Source: Blasia pusilla
Lineage: Eukaryota; Marchantiophyta; Marchantiopsida; Blasiales
Direction: 5' to 3'
Length of the DNA: 64,000 nucleotides
Assembly (NCBI GenBank): GCA_050084515.1
Contig: CM114274.1
Coordinates: 33,232,001-33,296,000 of the forward strand
Shown: positions 39,456-52,683 of the stretch, piece by piece
Layout of the letters: each line of letters starts with the position of its first letter
How positions within the stretch are numbered: position 1 is the first letter of the stretch
Notes under the pieces: model-generated
Seen by the model: only the letters and a program-made list of their open reading frames with translations
Databases searched by the model: none
Told to the model about the DNA's origin: nothing
Translations under genes and position numbers: made by a program

Positions 39456-42400
39456 TTATACGGTATTCTTCCTGGGAAGGATTGGAGGCCTACAGGGTTC
39501 TGAGGTTTCGTTTGATACAGGAATTACAGTGTATGACACAATTGATTTTTCTAAGGATGCCCGTTCGCCCCCATCTACGATATCTTTATTCAAGGTTTGT
39601 ACAAAATTCACAAAATTGCGCCAGTGGTTGGACTGAAATAATGACTCGCCCATTCTCATGAAAGTGAAGGCTGCCATTCGGGGGAGCTCAGGGTAACTGC
39701 AGCGATGAACATTCCTTTTGATTCGCGCATGGGCTCCTTCGTCAAACCGGACAAGGGAGTTCTCACCAGAAATTGGAACTCCATATTTGGCGCATGCCTT
39801 CCGAATCTGCAACAACAGGTACTCAGGACTGCACTTGGCTTCAACTAGTTGCTCATCGTCAGTCATCTCGAGACAAGGTACTGTAACCAGCGCTCCGTGC
39901 TTTGCAAACATCTGCACAGCTGGGTCATAGCCATCCAGTCCTTCGGCATTGTAGTACCCAGCAGTCAACTCAGCAGCATGTGACCTCGTCTTCTGCCACC
40001 AATGCACCCCAGGGAGCTTTCCAGCGACCACAACATGTGGATCACTCACTTGGAAAATGGAACCTGCAAGTGACAGCATGCGGTCACCATGTTCGACAAG
40101 GGCACCAGCATACCAAGAAAGAAAGAACTTCCCGAAAGGACTCTCCCATGTTCCATCTTGATCCCTAAAGAATTCTGTTTCATCTGGCCAGTAATTGTAG
40201 AATCCAGCATCTTCAGGGCCTCCCAATCCCCATTCAGGCTTCCCAAGGCGCAAAGCATGGTTCCTCAGGTCTTCCAGCATATACTTGTCATAGCATTGAA
40301 ATTCTCCAATACCCGGAAACCGCCAAGGTCCATCGGGAAAAGCAGGATATTTGAGCTCACCCTCGGGACCAAGTCCCACCATCACTTCCTGCATCATTCA
40401 CAATGTTCCCAGATGAGATCAACTTTGCACCAGTTCCACTCCTCACAATGCGTACAGGTGTCAAAAAGGCCTTTTCTGCACTTTAGTTCATGAAAAGGGC
40501 CAGAAAGTGAGCTTACCACAATTGTATCCCCAAGATACAGAGAAAACGTGTGCCGAAAACTCTCCATCAAATCAGCATACATTTGGAGTGGTGAGCGTCC
40601 TCCAAACAAGCTCAGTCCATCAACCGCTAGGGAGAGAGACTCTTTGTTCCGATTCCCGGCTCTGTCGGTGTAGAAAATATCTGGGTTGCTCTCACCAGTT
40701 TTGAGAACCCAAGAAGGTAAGGAAATAGCTCTAGTCCCTTCTGAAATATTACCACCATGGAAGCATAGTGAAGCTTGAAGCTTCAGACCTGCGGCATTCA
40801 CCATCTTCACTACCGCCAAATATGCTGACCAATCATACTTTTGTGGAGCCTCTCCTTCCACACTACCCCACCAAACCTGCATGAGGACGCCATCTACACC
40901 TGTGATCTTCAGTGCACGTAAGCTGGCTTGAAGAGCTCTTGGACGATTAAGTTTGTTGGTGCTTGACACAGTATCCGGCGGAAGCATCACGTAGAGTGGG
41001 ACATGCTGCATAACAAATTTCTGTAAGAATTGAACCCGTGAATAACAGGGCAACACATGCCACAGGGCAGTCATGCAATCCTTGACGGTCAGACTCACAA
41101 CAAATAGTGACTTGCATATGTCGGAGGGCTTCCTATACAGACACTACTCATTAAGTAGTGCCTGTCATAGACTTCCCACACAGAGATTGGTGTCAATATA
41201 TCTTGGCAAATATAGGTCACCTACTTGGTTCGGAATTATGAACAAGCAACCATAACCTCAACCAGATACTAAGACTTCTACTGCCAGCATTGAGACGGGC
41301 TCGAAGTACATCCACGAACTTCCTCCACTATGACTGCGGCAATGTGCCTTATTAGCCTCCAAGGAGTTAACATCCGCTGAAACTATGGACTAACGTAATC
41401 AGGTTTTCAAAGCTGTCTATCCTCAGTGTACACCCTTTTCATAGGACTGCCTACACCTCCAGCAATTTAACTGCCTTCTCCACTCTGAAAAACACCAAAT
41501 CATTGAAAATTCATGGGTATGATAGCATACAAATTCAGCTTCAACGTTCATCTGATATCATGAAATGTGTAGTGAAGTCCCATCACTACACAATACTACT
41601 ATTATGGGCATTCAGGATCGAACTATCACAGCAATAGGGAGATCACCTTACACAAAGGCAGCAATTGCACAAACAAACATGTAGAGGTCTAGAAGCAGCC
41701 CAAGAAGTGTAAACATGGTGAGAAAAAACTGATCTGACAGCTGAAAGAAATTTGAAGCGGCATGAGACAGTGTGTGGGCCATGCCGAAAAAACAGCGCAT
41801 TAGGCTCCTTCAATACAAGTCTTTCAGATTTTGACTCAGGACATAGCCTCATTCCAGATCTGAATTTTACATGCCTCGTTCCAGTCCAGTTTCAAAATTT
41901 CTGAAGGACTTCACATTTCCCAGAACAGCCAAACACTTTGTACAGTCGCAAACCAAGAGCTGTCAAAACATCAACTCTACACAACTCTCAACGGATTAAC
42001 ACCTGTGCAGAGAGTAAAAGTCCATGTTTCAGTTCCCTGATACCTTCAAAACATATAAAATTTGGGAGAACTTCACCAACGACCCATATAAATAGAAGTC
42101 TGGAGGCAGTGCAGTTGAAAGCACCAAGAGATAGTATCCACTACACTCTTGCTGTGAGAGTAGTCACGACAAGAAGACCTTCAGACAATGACTCCCAATG
42201 TTTAGGGACTGCCAAGTTTATTACACGTGGCCAAAAGTGTGAAAACCAATTCTAAGTCCTACAAAAAGACGTGCAGACTTTCTGGGCATCCCCTAAATTC
42301 TTAAGGTCCAATGACCAACTTGACAATGGATCTCCCTTGATACCCTCCCGAACAACTCATTCAAACCTTGCACAGGATAGCTAGAACCTTTAGATCACTA

Positions 42401-43997
42401 CATTGGAACCTGAAGAGAAAAGCTACAAGGCACCGTGACTTGATGTAATACGTATTGGGCATAGGGAATAGTGAGGTATGAAAAGGTTAGAAATGTTCGC
42501 TAGTCATATGACAATAACCAAGAAACTCTATGAATCACAGTTCCTGCCTTCCTACGAATATTTGCAAGGTACTGAGAAACTTCATCCGCTGTTCAGAGGC
42601 CCTCGTAGCTCAAACCGTGTATGGCTGATCATAAGAGTTGCGGCAGCTCTGGTATTGTTCTATGCTCAAATGATCCTTTGGTAGGTGAATACAGTCTTGC
42701 TGAGGAAATTTACCCAGGGTCGTAAAGAAAGTGGGGCCAGAGACAGATTCTCAGTTCTTGAAGATGGGGAATCAGTAACGAATAGGATGCAGCTTTCCGG
42801 TTGACTCAGTTTGTCAGCCTACAGATCCACAACGTGACCTGAGTCGAAGCTTCAGTTGCAAGGAGGGCATGAACCAGTTACAGAAATTAACAGAAATCCG
42901 CTGACAAATTGAACACCTGTGTAACCTGTTCACGGCAGAATACTCAGGATTCATGACCATAACTAGTCGGATAAATCGTGTTCCCGGGCTAGTGGCCCCA
43001 AAGGACTAGTGAATCCAGTCAGCAGTAGGGAAGACCTGCCTCGGCAATCAACCGGCATGGCAACTTTCAGGTGAACGCGTGAACAGCCTACCCACCCCAA
43101 AACGTACTCCGCTATCATTCGTGACTAAAATTCGGATTCAGAACTCCATAAATCATTCGAGTAGTGGTGACAAGAAGGGGTTTTTGACGTGTTTCCTTTT
43201 GCACTAAAACCACCTCCATAAACCCCCAAGATAGCTTCGATACGTTTTCATATGTCCCCAGGTAAGGTTAAGAATCTTCAAACTGGAGCACGTTTCAATA
43301 CAACTACAAATGTGCTGGAACGGCCAGGTGATTCCAGTGCGTCCAGGTGAACATGATCCTAATTGCAGCCACCGAGTACTTCATGAACACGAAAGTTTAT
43401 CATTTCTCTTACACAACGAATCGTGAGTCATCCCTGCCTTAGACGTATCTGGAAAGGAAGGAAGACGGAGCTCGAGGCTCAAGCCGCACGATCATGGAGC
43501 ATGTAAGAGACAAGACAAAGACAACAATCACGTACATTTTTTCGAAGAATTTCGGTGCTTTGCGTCGATGAACCGGGCGAAGGAGAAAATCGCACGTTAT
43601 TATTGCCCAACATATCTCCTCGGCTCGCTCTAACTCTCATACCGCTCTTTTTTGTTCGTTGTAGCCTCCTTTCCACGGTCCAGCATGTGCCTTCCCCGGT
43701 AGAAAATGCAGGAAATTCACCCGCAGTCGTCCCCGATAACCCTAATGATACTGAAGCGTCCAAATCTTGGAAGACCGAAGCTACATGGTACAGATTTGCT
43801 CTGCAGGACAAACAGGACAATTGCTTCGTGACTCTGGAAGCCGCAGTGAATCGAGCAAATACAGTCCTGGTGGTGGTTTCACGCGCTGCTCCCAATTGCA
43901 CAGAAGGAGGAAAAAATACCACTTTTTCTTTGCAATACGAGGTCGTCGGATGTTTAATTGAGGCTACCGAGGCAAATGTATGAACTACAGATGCCAT
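39456..43997 (-). CDS. BAM4: Beta-amylase, plastid-type, BAM4-like, three exons
   Basis: Glycoside hydrolase family 14. Exons on the minus strand: 43997-43536 (154 codons), 41020-40517 (168 codons) and 40388-39456 (stop), all phase 0 with GT/AG borders, giving 632 residues. Residues 1 to about 150 are Ser/Thr/Arg-rich and look like a plastid transit region (MASVVHTFASVASIKHPT). The barrel starts at VPLYVMLPPDT (161). Both catalytic glutamates of soybean beta-amylase are present: E333 in GPEGELKYP (Glu186) and E531 in ISGENSL (Glu380). Substrate residues differ: Q202 stands for Asp53, the flexible loop reads CFHGGNISEGTRAISLP instead of the GGNVGD type, and P493 stands for Thr342. K455 and H459 are kept. 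The loop and LFGGRSPLQMY resemble Arabidopsis BAM4, a non-catalytic regulator of starch breakdown. Activity is uncertain. A second acceptor 15 bases into exon 2 (41005) would give 627 residues. The symbol reflects resemblance, not proven orthology. Confidence 0.9.
41142..41180. repeat. Copy of the intronic repeat tag, with a palindrome
   Basis: The palindromic cactactcattaagtagtg (arms cactact/agtagtg, 41142-41160) is followed by cctgtcatag, the same phrase as the repeat near 4233 and 4494. It lies in intron 1 of the beta-amylase gene. Confidence 0.6.
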
Positions 43998-46270
43998 ATC
44001 TCGTAGGAGAATCTATTTCAACATTTGGTCAATCACTCGTTTTGCCCTGCCTTGTTCTGCCCTACTAGGATCTGCGTGCTTTCTCAACGAACACCCTGCG
44101 TTGTGTAACTATCCGCGTGTTAATCCGCCACCATACCCATCAGCAGCACTAGACCGCCACCGCCCGGACCAATCCGAGAACAACCAGCGGCCTGCGAGAC
44201 TTCCAGTCGATCGCCTGCACACTCTGCCATGCACCTGCTCGAGACTTTACAAACGGCGAATCGCAATTCACTACCGCTCGACCACGAGAACGAGAGAGCT
44301 GCACGCGCGGCATGTAACAACAGATGTTCGGTTCACATGCCGCAAGCCGCAGGTGCCGAACGACCATGGACAAAGGATCACCACCACAAACGCCATGACT
44401 CCCACGGTGACGTCCCTGCCGCCACCGGCCCACGGCTCAGATCGTATCCATCCATCCCCGTCAGGCTAGACGACCTGAGATGATGAGCGCGAGTCCACGT
44501 GTTAGCTCGCCAGTGGCCCGTAGTGGATCCCGGGACGCGGGACCCGCGCCTCCAAATGTCTGGCAGCCGCTAAGCGAGTGCATGGTGCTTGGCTTCCATC
44601 GATGGTCAGCAAGCTAACGGAGATGGCGGGACGCTGTGGACTGGCTTCACCATTCTGCTTGCCTCGCGCTATCGCTTTCGTACTACTACCGGCCCCAATG
44701 GATGCTTCCTCCGCAGTGCCGCAATGCCTCCTGGCATACCATAAGCGAAAAAAAGAGTCAGTGTAGGTGACAAGGCTTGGAGATCTTGGCGGTGGAACGG
44801 CGAGTTGCGGTCTATCCGAGGAAAGAATGCAGACGTACACTGGCTTGGAACTGCCAATCCCGACCGATTGATTGGATTTAATTGCCAAGAGCTTTACAGA
44901 AAGAAAGAAAGAAAGAAAGAAAGAGGCACTCGACGACATTAAAGGAAAAAAGGAGAGTCGTGATGAAGAAAGAATGGGATTAAAGGTGTGAAGCGCCAAA
45001 ACAGTCGGCATGCGCGCGACAGTGAGGAATTCATTCACAGTCCCTCGGGGTATAATCTATTTCTGATTCTTTCCGGATTGGTTCTGATGGTCTGGACGCA
45101 ACGCAACCTCACTCGTGTTAGACGGCACCACCGGACGTAATTGTTTGTTGTTTTACTGTGCGCACTTTTACTTCTGATTGCAGAGGTGACCTCTCACTGC
45201 ACACTGGAAGTCAACTTCGCGTCTGGGATTCATGCGAGAAACATTGGAAACAATCTGCGTACGACGTAAACGATTCCACCTTAACCCCGGGGCGGTGTAA
45301 GCGCTCGATGCGCGAGATACTGCGGAGGTGCGGGTGATGCTGCGGGTCGGGCAGTGCCTGGCACCCGCGCTTGTGAAGGTCGGGACTCGGGAGGGCCCAG
45401 AGGAAACACTGAGCGCTGCAGAAGCAGTGCAGATATTTCCCAGAGGTCCTGATGATGTCGGTCGCGCCTTCGCGGTCCGAATGACTGACTCACCACATCA
45501 TGCCGCAGATATTTTCCCCTCCCGTGCCCGTTATAGGTAGCTAGGTGTAAATGGCCGCGGCGGATTTCTTCGTCCTTCATTCATATGACACGGCACGCAC
45601 TGGTCACACGTCACTAAAGCAAAGCGCGTTGGGGCGAAGCCGGCGAACGAGTACGGGACACCTGCCGCCGCGACTCCAACTAGCAGTGTGACCAATCTCT
45701 CTCCCCCCCTCGCACTAGCCCGGGAAGTGGAGAGTTGGCTGACGGTGGTGGGACCGGTCGGGAACCCGCTGTAATGCAAGGATTGTCCACACATGTTTCC
45801 ATTCATGCGAGCCTTTCTCTAGCACCATCGTGGAGGAGCTAGTGGCAGCAGCCTGCCACTGAGAGGTCAAGAACGAATTGTCTACAACGACTATGTGTCA
45901 TTTTCTTTTCATCCACCGCAAGTAGATCCGTGAGACCGTTCGGAGGCGCAATCGAAGAGCGAGTGGGTGTGGGCAACCGCACTTACGTGGACACGCATCC
46001 TCATGCGATACACGCGTCAAAATTTCATCACCGAATCACCGAATAATTTACCATCACTTGTCAAAAATATCACAACTAAGTTTTAGAGACGGTTCTTACG
46101 GAAAAATATTGCTTTCCAACAAAAATTACCAAGGGAAATTTCTACCATCCCATAACAAAAATATCACATGGAAGTTTCATACCAGTCGATTCTATAAAAT
46201 AACTCATGATATGACCCGGAAAGTCAACAACTTCCTAAGAGGGCAAGAAAGTTAAAAATACAAAAGTTGA
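43998..46270. other. Intergenic region upstream of the beta-amylase gene
   Basis: GC-richer DNA that should hold the promoter of the leftward gene. Long overlapping frames exist on both strands (for example 45038-44502 minus, 178 codons) without recognisable domains. A GAAA tetranucleotide run lies near 44900-44922. Confidence 0.45.
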
Positions 46271-46299
46271 ATGACAATAAGCAAAGACAACAAACAAAT

Positions 46300-47945
46300 T
46301 TGACGAGTTGCACATCAATGTCTTGAAACGAATCCAATTGAGTTCTTGGGGTCCCAATTGGCTTCATCGACTTTGTCTCAAAGTTTTTGGATGAGACCCT
46401 TTTGAAAGACGTGGAATGGCTTCCTTTGTTACCTCATCTAGGGGATCCCCGAGTGGCTTATGGGATTCTCTCCCAATGTTTTCTACGACGTCCTTCCTAC
46501 CTTCTTCGCACTTGTCCTCCCACTTCAAGGTTCTTACATCGGTTGGCCTCTTTTGATGCTTCTATCTTGGCAACTTTTGGTCAAGTTCTTGGCCCAAATA
46601 CCTTTGAGGGAGAGGATGGTGTCTTTGCTTCACGACAAGCTATCTTGCCTATTTCTTTTGGAGGGGTGGGACCGTCCTCCTGATGCATCTGCTCCCATGC
46701 ACCTTTTTGGGGAGTTGGGCGTTGGTAGCACCGATTATGGCTTCAAGGTTTCTCCAAGGAGATACACCTATCTTGATGGATCATATCGCCCATGTAGAGG
46801 AGGGGGACTTGTTTTTTCAACAACAACTGAGATCTGCACGAGATCTTCTTCCTCTTTCTACACAAGCAATTCTACCCCCTTTCAATCAAGTGATTACGGG
46901 AGGGCTTAATCGACTTCAAGAGCATATCTCCGAGAATCTGCATCAAATCAACTTTTCCAACATTCTCTCCGAGGCATCCTCTGACGCTAATCGAGCTCGT
47001 CTACGTTCATGTGCGGGTACCGGAGCGAGGGCGTGGCTTACTGCAAATCCTCTTATTCTTCCATTTCGTCTTCCTCAAAGTATATTCTCGACAGCTTTGC
47101 GGTTACGTCTTGGACTTCCCCATCCTTCTCTCTTAGGTGTGCCGAATTGTGTATGCGGGGATTCCATTGATGCCAAGGGTATCCATATTCTCCGATGTGC
47201 ACATGGTGGAGAATGAACGGCCACACATAATGTCATTAGAGAGGCGGTAGCATCGGTGGCTTGTACTGCAGGATACACCGTTGGGCAAGAGCAACTCCAC
47301 GTCCTACCTTCAACCACACAAGCAACCTCTCGTCGGAGAGTGGATCTTGTTATATCTCGAGGTGGATTGCGGACACTAGGTGATGTGGTGGTTGCTGATC
47401 CAACACGTTCTGACTTGGTGTATCGAGCCGCACATACCAAAGGTTTGGCGGCCGAAGCTGCAGCAAGAATCAAGGAGTTAAGTTATGCTGTGAGACATGC
47501 AACTCATGGATTTATTCCTTTTGCAATGGAAGTATTCGGTCATTTAAATGTATCTTTTGATACTTTCCTGAAAACATGTGCTCACCACTCCCTCAAGAAT
47601 TATCACCTTGCCCCTTCCCGTAGTCCTTCTCTCTCGGTAGCTACAACTTAGTTTTGGCAATGCATCTCAGTGGCCTTACAACGTGCACAAGCCTTGGCAT
47701 TGATACGTCGTGCGGAGGTGGTGGGGGATCGCTCGCCTCGTCGTCCATTCACTTCTGACCAACCACTCGTGTTCTTGTCAGATTTGTTTCAAGCTATCAA
47801 TCGTGTAGCTCGTTGAGCGGGTGTTTGCGTTGGCTTGTTGCCATTTTCTTTTTGCTTTCTTGTATGCATTTTTTTACTCCTCTTTTGAGTTGTTATTACC
47901 TTTCTTTGTCCTCTTTTGAAGTTTCTTTTATAATAAAGTGGATAT
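46300..47945 (+). mobile_element. 5'-truncated non-LTR retrotransposon, RT end plus restriction-like endonuclease
   Basis: From 46342 the text reads VLGVPIGF, an RT motif, then the thumb region with RRPSYLLRTCPP. A frameshift near 46680 leads to TALRLRLGLPHPSLLGVP and the cysteine motif CVCGDSIDAKGIHILRC. After an in-frame TGA (47214-47216, where arginine is expected) comes TATHNVIREAVASV. RRRVDLVI ... LGDVVVADPT follows, with the spacing of a PD-(D/E)xK nuclease. A second stop (TAG near 47650) precedes the true end at about 47816. A C-terminal CCHC motif followed by a restriction-like endonuclease is the R2-like layout, unlike the N-terminal APE nuclease of common plant L1 elements. AT-rich sequence to about 47945 ends the copy. 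Confidence 0.75.
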
Positions 47946-48039
47946 ATCAATACGATAGATATGAGTGTACATTGACATGAGTCGTCACCCACCACTCCAA
48001 CTCGACATATATGTTGTAATGTCATCAAGATGTATCGTC

Positions 48040-48345
48040 GATAGTAGGTAGTGACAACACAAAGAGAAGAATAAGAAAGTGAGTTGATGATTCTTCAAGA
48101 AATGGTAAACATGTGCTTTCAAGAATGCATCAAAAGATAAATATAGGTGCCCATAAAACTTCCAATGCAAAAGGGATAATGTCATCGTTCGAATGTCTTA
48201 CCTTAACTTAACTCCTTGATTCTTGTTTTTGCATCTACCGAGCAACCTCTACTTTGTGCAACTCAATGCACCAAGTCAAAAATTTTAGGATCGGCAACCA
48301 TCACATTACCTCATACATGAAAGTCGCCTCAACACATAACAAGAT
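48040..48345 (-). mobile_element. Second fragment of the same non-LTR element, inverted
   Basis: The minus strand repeats the endonuclease end of 47340-47650: 'gtt/gtggatcttgttat', 'gatgtggtggttgc' (here gatggttgccgatcc), 'agaatcaaggagttaag', then a frame parallel to FAMEVFGHLNVSFDTFLK (here LHWKFYGHLYLSFDAFLK). The two pieces face each other across about 100 bases. Confidence 0.72.
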
Positions 48346-48349
48346 CAAC

Positions 48350-49180
48350 TAATTCAACAGAGGTCGCTTTGTGTAGTAGAAAGTACGGTATGTAATTGCT
48401 CTTGACTAATGGTATATTACAGCATACAAGCCTTTGATATTATTTCCTCTTTGATCACATTATGGGTCACCAGAGAGGCTAGTGACATGACTTGTGATCG
48501 GTGAAGCATGGGCAAAAAGTCAATTGTAACTTGAACACACAAGTTTTTACAATAAAATGATGTGTGTATTTAGAGATTCAATGCTTTGAAAGTGATTGCA
48601 TTTAGTTTTTGTTGGTGCATGGAAATGAGTAGTTCTTTAGGTGCTTAGGATGTAAGTCAAGAGGAGTGATAAAGCATATTTGAGGACAATGTTTGGATTT
48701 GGACAAGCACCTAGAATAGAACCAAGTATTGAGGAGTTGACACTAGGGCTCACCCTAGCATAGGCAAGGCGGATTATTATATCTTGGGGTTTGGGGTGAT
48801 CTTACTTGTAAGTTCATAAGTAAAATTAGTGATGCACGTGTGTCGAATTCAATAGTGATCCACAAGTCTTACGTCTTTTGGACCTTGTGAATAGATGGGA
48901 TGTTCACGTGTTGTGAGCAATCAAGTCTTAGGTAGCAGACTTAACTTGTTAGCTTATTAGGATAACTTAGACTAGCATGAGGTTGTAGGTCTAGCATTAC
49001 TTGAGAGAAGATGTTAAATGATTCTAAGAAGTGCATGCGACAACCTAAGACTTGAGCCAAAATAGGAATTGCGGGTTAGCTACCAAGACGCAATTCAATT
49101 TCAAGGGGTCATCTTCCCAGAAGACTTGACATTATAAGATTTTCATTGATGAGGGTATTAACCTCTAAGGAGGGGTGAGG
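48350..49180. other. Non-genic repeat-like DNA
   Basis: No reading frame of note on either strand. Confidence 0.4.
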
Positions 49181-49199
49181 ATCGCGACCCTTATAGCCA

Positions 49200-49400
49200 A
49201 ACAAGTGCCAATGCGGAACATTAGAACTCTATAAGGCTCACACTAGGATGCAAACGCATCGGATAAGTCTTTTGGATGAGACATAAGATACAATCAAGGT
49301 TAGGTGTTTAAAGAGATGAGAGTCATGACCTAGTAATCCATGACCAAACGCGAAGCAAAACTTGGGAGGATCTCAGGTCCCATACATGTAGTGACACCAT
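49200..49400. repeat. Dispersed repeat, copy 2 of 3 (LTR-like)
   Basis: Contains 'gctcacactaggatgcaaacgc', 'gatgagacataagata', 'gaccaaacgc' and 'acttgggaggatctcaggtc' in the order seen near 12380 and 61560. Confidence 0.55.
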
Positions 49401-50179
49401 CTCCACGTTCACATGGCGTAGCGTCGGCCAGAAAACCTCGGCGAGCGAACTTCCCAACGTCGTAACATAAAAAGATGAAAACATGGAGTGCAGTATATAG
49501 GAGTGGCCGCCCCCAACCACATACTCAACACGGGCTATACATGAGCATTAACAATAGGAGTTGTCTAACTCGCTTCTCCCATCACTAGTCGTATTTATAC
49601 ATTGCCAACATCCATCTATCGGAATTTCTAATCAACACCCATCGATGGGGTCCTCATTGCCTCAGACAAAATAAAAGATTGAGGAAGCCTAGTCTCTTTC
49701 CTCACTTCCCCTCTCTGTGACTCCAACTCTGGGTTGTTCTACGAGTAACAAAACCGATTACTTCCATTTGTGCAGCCCCACACATCCAACCAAAATCCTC
49801 CATATCTCTTTGTTGCTCCATATGATGTCAATGCCACTAATTCGGCATCAGATAACCTCAATGTCATTGCCACAATCTACTCCTGCAACTACTCTATTTG
49901 AGCATCCATCCGAGCCTTACATATGCATCACAAGTCTCCCTTGACTCATCTAGGTGGTGGACCTCTACCTCCTCAATGTGCATATCCACCACCTCCACAA
50001 ACAAATCAAACTCCTCTTGGACTCCTTCCCTAGGACCACTTGGCGCACGACCTCTCGGCCCATGTCATCCAGACCGCCAACTCATTTTGATACCCTTTTT
50101 GGCCCTCAATTGAGACGTAACTTAGGATTTAACCTAAAACACCTAGTACTTGTATGATTATACCACTAACAATTGTCAG

Positions 50180-51430
50180 ATTGGTACAATATAGGTACGG
50201 GCCCATCTACTCTTCCAAGCTTGGACACAAGTACACTGTCTTCATACGTGCAATCTTTATGACAATTGGATCCACCACATGCCTAACAAATAACTCTTGG
50301 TAGTTGTTGCTAACCCGCGTTTGACGACATGGATCGTTGTGGCACATGCAGCTTGAGCTTGTGGTGCCACACTCCTTTGTCAAACTCCATGTTGTTGCGT
50401 TGGTGGTGTAGACAATTGTGACTGCTCTCCCACGTGACTCATGCTTCTACACTCTCCTCAGCCATGTTGCGCTCAATGCACTCTGCTATTTCAAAGATAT
50501 CTCTCAACGTAGGTGAGGTACATATCAAGAGCACTGCATCCCTCATCCTTTTTTGCAAGTCTCGTTCTAGCAAACCATGCAAGGCTTGAACTATCTAGCC
50601 CTCTATCTCTCCCAAAGTGACACTAATCAAGCGACGCAAACGAGTAAATTCCTCCCGCAAACTGTCCCCTTTGCACCTATGGAATTTATGGATGCTTCGA
50701 AACTTCTCAATCCATATCCCTTAGTAGTTTCTTCACAACTCCACAAAGAAATCAACCATGGGGTTGAGCCTCTGACAAATCTGATTGGATGATGCAATTG
50801 CCCCAATCCAACTAATCCCTCCTTGAATCTCACTAGTGGCAGAGCTAGAAGCCTCCCCTAGCTCTTCCTCCTTATCTAGAAATGGCTCAAACCATGACAC
50901 GTAATTTGGGTCATAGTAGAGTCTCAATCTAGGGCTTGTACTTATGGGAAAACTCATGGTAATCATCCATAGGCTACCCCTTTAGGTGTAGGAACATCCC
51001 GTTCCATGTTGTAGAAGGGTTAAATTATGTGGAGTTCCTACCCTTCTATGAGTCACATCAGCTTCAGAACTATGCAATGAAATTGTATAACTCTATGGTA
51101 TCCACAACTCCTAAAATACCCACAAGGTCCTATATCCCGATCGTCCATCTCCTATGCCCAAATAGAAGGGAGACTCAACATATGAGGTGATGCACTAACA
51201 AACTCTTCATCTATACCCTCTTCCTTGTTTGAGGACGACACATAAGGAGGTCGAGACAGTCTCTCATGTAGAGATTCTCTAAACTTTGCCCCTCTGCGCT
51301 TAAAAGACCTAGAGCTACTCTCAAGAACATCACCTCGTTTCTCAAAGCTCCCAATGGACATCGTGACGACCCTCATGCCCCCCAAAATAATCCCTCTCAA
51401 TCTCACTGGCGATCCCTCGATCACTTGGAA
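50180..51430 (-). pseudogene. Gypsy gag remnant of copy D
   Basis: Reading leftwards on the minus strand: an open piece at 51424-51152, then NYVSWFEPFLDKEEELGEAS near 50890, and later RDAVLLICTSPTLRDIF with IAECIERNMAEE near 50545-50475. The latter is typical of the helical gag end of plant gypsy elements. Stops and frame changes are frequent. It lies downstream of leader sequence related to copy A (52683-52140), so I assign it to the same family. That would mean the family once had a gag, which copy A lacks. Confidence 0.5.
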
Positions 51431-52139
51431 CTAACACGTGCAACACTCCATCTATACTACCTTCCACGAAGACGTGTGGAGTGCGGCAACAAGCGGCGTG
51501 GTGTGACAATTCGAATACTAGTCTATCATCTCATCGAGATAGCAACCCCCAACTCTGGACATCCCACATAGGTTTATGTCCCCTAGCCTCATACATCTAG
51601 TATACTGCATTTGTAAAACCCTAATATTCCAAATAACTATCCCAATATACAAAATCCCTAACGCGTGCAAGGCAGAGACTAGAATGAGTAACCTGGAAAA
51701 AAAAATTTTGATGTTGATCCTTGGAAATTTCAAACTCTATCCCAACTCGTTTGTTAAAAGAACTCCTTCAATCAACAAGTCGTACTCGATGATGGAATGC
51801 TACACACATCAACATCTCCTCCTCTAGCAACAAAACATGCCCTGGTCCTCAATGTTGATGCAGCTTCAGAATTGAGACGATGCAGTTTGACCAAGAGCGG
51901 CATGACACATGAATCGACGATGCTTTGCAGCTACGAGCATCGTACTCAATCTATGTTGAGCTCCTAATAACCATTATGAATGGCATACCATACCTCAAAA
52001 CTCGATCCCATCCGTGGACGACAGTCGAGTAGCGATGAGCGGTAGTTGATATACATTATCTTAAAATAGACGAGGGTGGGTGAACGGTTGATGGTCGGTG
52101 AAGGTCAATGGTGATTATGGTATGTCACACATGGGTAAA

Positions 52140-52683
52140 CATGGATTTTTTTTAACCTTATTCAAAATTCAATATTTTTCTTAACACTCCACTAACCCCT
52201 TAAATAAGGATTTATTCACTAAAATGATTTCAAATTTGGCTCGTACTCCAATAAGCCCCATAAATCTTGGGTTAACACCCACTAAATAAAATTTTCACTC
52301 ACTTTCACCCTCAAATCCCTTTTTCCTTTTTCCTTCATATTAAATTAAAATGATGTTTACTTTTCTAACTCCACCAAAAGAAGTTACAAGATTTGAAATT
52401 TTCTACCTTCACAAGTTGGCTATGGCAGCCCCATGAGAATGACCATAACTTTAAGCTCCAACATGGAAATTGCATACCGTTTCTTTGACATCATGCACTA
52501 CTTCTCAATCTTCAACATTGTTAAATTAACTCCTTAATTTGATCTTTGCTTTGAAAAAGGAAGTGACTATCGTGTAGATGGTGGCCTCAACTCCTACGAA
52601 AAAAATGGTATGACCTCCGCGCTGATTTCTTCAATAATCAGTGAAAACTTGTGCAACATAAATCCAATTAGCTAAAGGATACG
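52140..52683 (-). repeat. Leader of copy D, left of the nested chromovirus
   Basis: On the minus strand the sequence starting at the chromovirus edge reads 'agctaattggatttatgtt...caagttttcac...gaagaaatcagcgcggagg'. This follows 22610-22670 of copy A ('acttgctgatttgtgtt...caggtttta...agaaatcaacgcagaagc'). Farther on, 'aatcaccattgacc' and 'caccgaccatcaaccg' resemble the tandem motif near 22900. Confidence 0.55.

Noticed and set aside
43555-43983. A plus-strand 142-codon frame
   Set aside because: It is antisense to the transit-peptide exon of the beta-amylase gene and has no recognisable content.
44502-45038. A minus-strand 178-codon frame
   Set aside because: No domain, low-complexity stretches (Ser/Phe, GAAA run) and overlapping frames on the other strand.
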